Below are positions 62,423 to 64,000 of a stretch of 64,000 nt of DNA, piece by piece. Both the position numbers and the translations under genes were made by a program. The first letter of the stretch is position 1, and the number at the start of each line of letters is the position of its first letter. Source of the DNA: an uncultured Bacteroidales bacterium (lineage in GTDB: Bacteria; Bacteroidota; Bacteroidia; Bacteroidales; UBA932); NCBI GenBank assembly GCA_934691625.1, contig CAKUTA010000008.1, positions 27,237 to 91,236 of the forward strand. The letters run 5' to 3'. The notes below the pieces were generated by a model. It made no database searches and was not told the origin of the DNA. It saw nothing but the letters and a program-made list of their open reading frames with translations.

Positions 62423-63553
62423 CTATCTACGGAGCCTCACAACTATGCTCAACGGCAGCACCTTACCGAAGCGGTCACGCAGGGCAAGCTCGCCAGATTC
62501 CATCTCATAGTCTGCGCTACGCGGTGCCTCCTCCGGGGCAGCTGCACCATGTCCGCCACGCAAAGCGGCACGCACAGCATCAGCCGTAGATATCCGAGGC
62601 GCTTCTGCATTGCCCCCAGGCTCCTGCAGTCCGAAAGCCTCGCGCACGACAGTCTCCCCAAGCATCGGCGAGAAGCCGTTTGAATAGAGGTTCAGGACAA
62701 GGAAGCTGTCCTTCGGTGCCAAAATTGAATTGACGGTCTTCATCATCTCGAAAAGGCACTCATCAAGCTTCCACTTCTCTCCGTCAGTGCCATGTCCGTA
62801 GGCAGGAGGATCGAGGATAATTCCCTGATACACATTACCTCTCCGGGCTTCTCTCCTGGCAAATTTCATAGCGTCTTCCACGACCCAGCGGATACCGTCC
62901 AGACGGCTGGCATCCTGGTTGCCATGCGCCCATGTGACCACCTGACGCACTGAATCCAGATGAGTCACGTCCGCTCCTGCGGCCTTTGCCGCAAGAGATG
63001 CCCCTCCTGTATATGCGAAAAGGTTCAGAACTTTCGGCCGGCCGTCCGGAGTAAGCCCCACGCGGCGGCATTGTTCTTCGGTCATTCCCGCAGCAGAATT
63101 ATGTACATTGCCCATACCATCAGTGGAGAAATCCTGTCCGGAGAAAATTCTGTGCGCGAGCTCTGCAAGGCGGGAAGTTTCACGATAGATATACTCCCAG
63201 TTTGGCGACTGCTCTGGAAAAACTCCGACATGCTTGAATGACGTAAGCCCCAGCCTCAACGAAAAGTCAAGACCTTTCTGTGCTCCATGATATTTTATAT
63301 ACCATTGGTCATCAGTACGTTTCAGACGCTCCCATGTTCCGCTGTCCTCTTTGCCGGCTTTCGCGAAGCCTGCTCCCGGATGAAAACGGGTATGCGCCAT
63401 GCGTCCCCATTCATCCAATGACATTGACCTGCCCCACAATGCTTTCGGTTCAGGCCTTATCATATAGTAGTTCCCGAATCTTTCCAGTTTTTCGCCGCCT
63501 CCGGAATCGACCAGTTCATAGTCTTTCCAGAAGGCTCCAGGATATTGTACCAT
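62423..63553 (-). CDS. RlmI-like class I SAM-dependent rRNA methyltransferase
   Basis: The 376-residue protein contains the SAM loop LNLFAYTGGASLAAKAAGADVTHLD split as VLNLFAYTGGASLAA and GADVTHLDSVR, VEDAMKFARRE, and IILDPPAYGHG, followed by FLVLNLYSNGFSP. This is the RlmI/RlmK-type 5-methylcytosine or N2-guanine rRNA methyltransferase family, without a recognisable N-terminal PUA domain. A low-complexity Ala/Gly/Glu-rich insert (~315-350) sits near the C-terminus. The exact rRNA position is not predictable. Confidence 0.82.
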   Translation of the reverse strand: MVQYPGAFWKDYELVDSGGGEKLERFGNYYMIRPEPKALWGRSMSLDEWGRMAHTRFHPGAGFAKAGKEDSGTWERLKRTDDQWYIKYHGAQKGLDFSLRLGLTSFKHVGVFPEQSPNWEYIYRETSRLAELAHRIFSGQDFSTDGMGNVHNSAAGMTEEQCRRVGLTPDGRPKVLNLFAYTGGASLAAKAAGADVTHLDSVRQVVTWAHGNQDASRLDGIRWVVEDAMKFARREARRGNVYQGIILDPPAYGHGTDGEKWKLDECLFEMMKTVNSILAPKDSFLVLNLYSNGFSPMLGETVVREAFGLQEPGGNAEAPRISTADAVRAALRGGHGAAAPEEAPRSADYEMESGELALRDRFGKVLPLSIVVRLRR

Positions 63554-63630
63554 CTGCTATTCCGATTATTGTATAAAGGGCAAAGTTAAGAAATCCTCTG
63601 CATAAACCGTAATCCATCAAAAATTTTGAT

Positions 63631-63638
63631 TATTTTTG
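63631..63638 (+). promoter_or_regulatory. -7 box before the 6S-like RNA
   Basis: TATTTTTG is an exact TAnnTTTG match; the predicted start is near 63645. No convincing upstream TTTG box at the expected distance. Confidence 0.45.
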
Positions 63639-63644
63639 CAGCTG

Positions 63645-63885
63645 ACACAGAAAACTGTGCCGTAACATATTTGGTGAAAGTGTTTTCGCACTATCCTTTC
63701 AAGGAAATCTGACAGTTTCAAAGAAAGTAAGGATAACAGGGAAACGCCATCATCTGTATAGTCTGTCCAAGGCGATTATGCCCTGCTCTATACTGGTGTG
63801 GAGTCGTATCCATATCTTTACTTTCGGGTTTTGTCAGAACCTCCTTGATAAGGTGTGGAATCAGCTCCACACTTTCCGTTTATTA
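63645..63885 (+). ncRNA. 6S-like small RNA candidate
   Basis: This ~240-nt non-coding stretch can fold into one long, interrupted rod: GAAAGTGT (63676-63683) with ACACTTTC (63869-63876), TCAAGGA (63699-63705) with TCCTTGA (63842-63848), TCTGACA (63708-63714) with TGTCAGA (63832-63838), GAAAGTAAGGAT (63723-63734) with ATCTTTACTTTC (63814-63825), and CAGGG/CCCTG with CGCC/GGCG at the centre. A rod with a central bulge resembling open promoter DNA is the hallmark of 6S RNA, which binds the housekeeping RNA polymerase. A local GTGTGGA/TCCACAC hairpin and T-rich tail near 63853-63885 could serve as terminator. Family assignment is by shape, not by sequence match. Confidence 0.6.
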
Positions 63886-63943
63886 TTAACCCAGGACCGG
63901 AGACTCCTGGCAACAGTTACAACATTACGAACTATATTAAAAA

Positions 63944-64000
63944 ATGAGAAAAAAGAGTAAAAATATGGTGAGATCAGTCTCGTCAATGTCGTTTGGAGAC
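63944..64000 (+). CDS. Start of an unidentified gene, cut by the window edge
   Basis: An ATG at 63944 opens a frame without stop to the last base: MRKKSKNMVRSVSSMSFGD. The A-rich context before it (TATTAAAAA) fits Bacteroidota initiation. Nineteen residues are too few to assign a function. Confidence 0.45.
   Translation, partial: MRKKSKNMVRSVSSMSFGD

Noticed and set aside
1..64000. tRNA, rRNA, prophage or intact insertion sequence
   Set aside because: No cloverleaf-like intergenic sequence, no integrase, transposase or phage structural gene was seen on either strand.

Overview
The window is chromosomal DNA from a member of the Bacteroidales. The evidence is Bacteroidota-type promoters (TAnnTTTG -7 boxes, several with an upstream TTTG box), Bacteroidota marker families (GldH, PG0541-type transporter-associated protein, BACON and DUF4988 surface lipoproteins, CarboxypepD_reg/TonB receptors, glycine-lipid acyltransferases) and weak or absent Shine-Dalgarno sites. 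I cannot name a genus. No tRNA, rRNA, prophage, intact insertion sequence or CRISPR array was seen. The first and last genes are cut by the window edges.

Layout. 1-6.9 kb (+): two tandem paralogous surface proteins with GLUG-like repeats, the second fused to an SGNH-like DUF4886 domain, then a secreted EEP-fold hydrolase. 7.1-9.1 kb (+): a glsA/glsB-like glycine-lipid pair. 9.2-10.5 kb (-): AAA/DUF4143 ATPase preceded by three 23-bp direct repeats. 10.6-15.6 kb (-): metX-thrA and asd, the aspartate-family branch to methionine and threonine; metX is preceded by a short methionine-rich leader ORF. 16.0-24.1 kb (+): mannoside/N-glycan operon GH130-GH92-GH92-ROK-manA. 24.3-42.3 kb (-): two TonB-receptor/OB-fold-lipoprotein modules with two secreted nuclease-family proteins and an M3 peptidase, interrupted by a hipBA pair; I read this as a candidate extracellular nucleic-acid scavenging locus. 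42.4-44.2 kb (+): metK behind a SAM-II-like riboswitch, a 26-codon leader ORF and an intrinsic terminator. 44.4-53 kb: housekeeping genes (smpB, miaA, trmB, gldH, psp1, holB, polyprenyl synthase, LOG protein, outer-membrane barrel, thioredoxin). 52.8-58.8 kb (-): tolC-adaptor-RND-PG0541 efflux operon. 59-63.6 kb (-): lgt, pgk, menG and an RlmI-like methyltransferase. 63.6-63.9 kb (+): a rod-shaped 6S-like RNA candidate, then the first 19 codons of another gene.

Themes. Methionine/SAM metabolism appears twice with different RNA control: a Met-codon leader before metX-thrA and a SAM-II-like element before metK. Intergenic DNA carries at least two families of dispersed palindromic repeats (five copies of a ~76-bp nested hairpin; two full copies and one partial of a GAAACTGTTTTGAA element), plus a 138-bp tandem duplication and a 188-bp inverted-repeat island. 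Function calls rest on motif recognition by eye; no searches were run.
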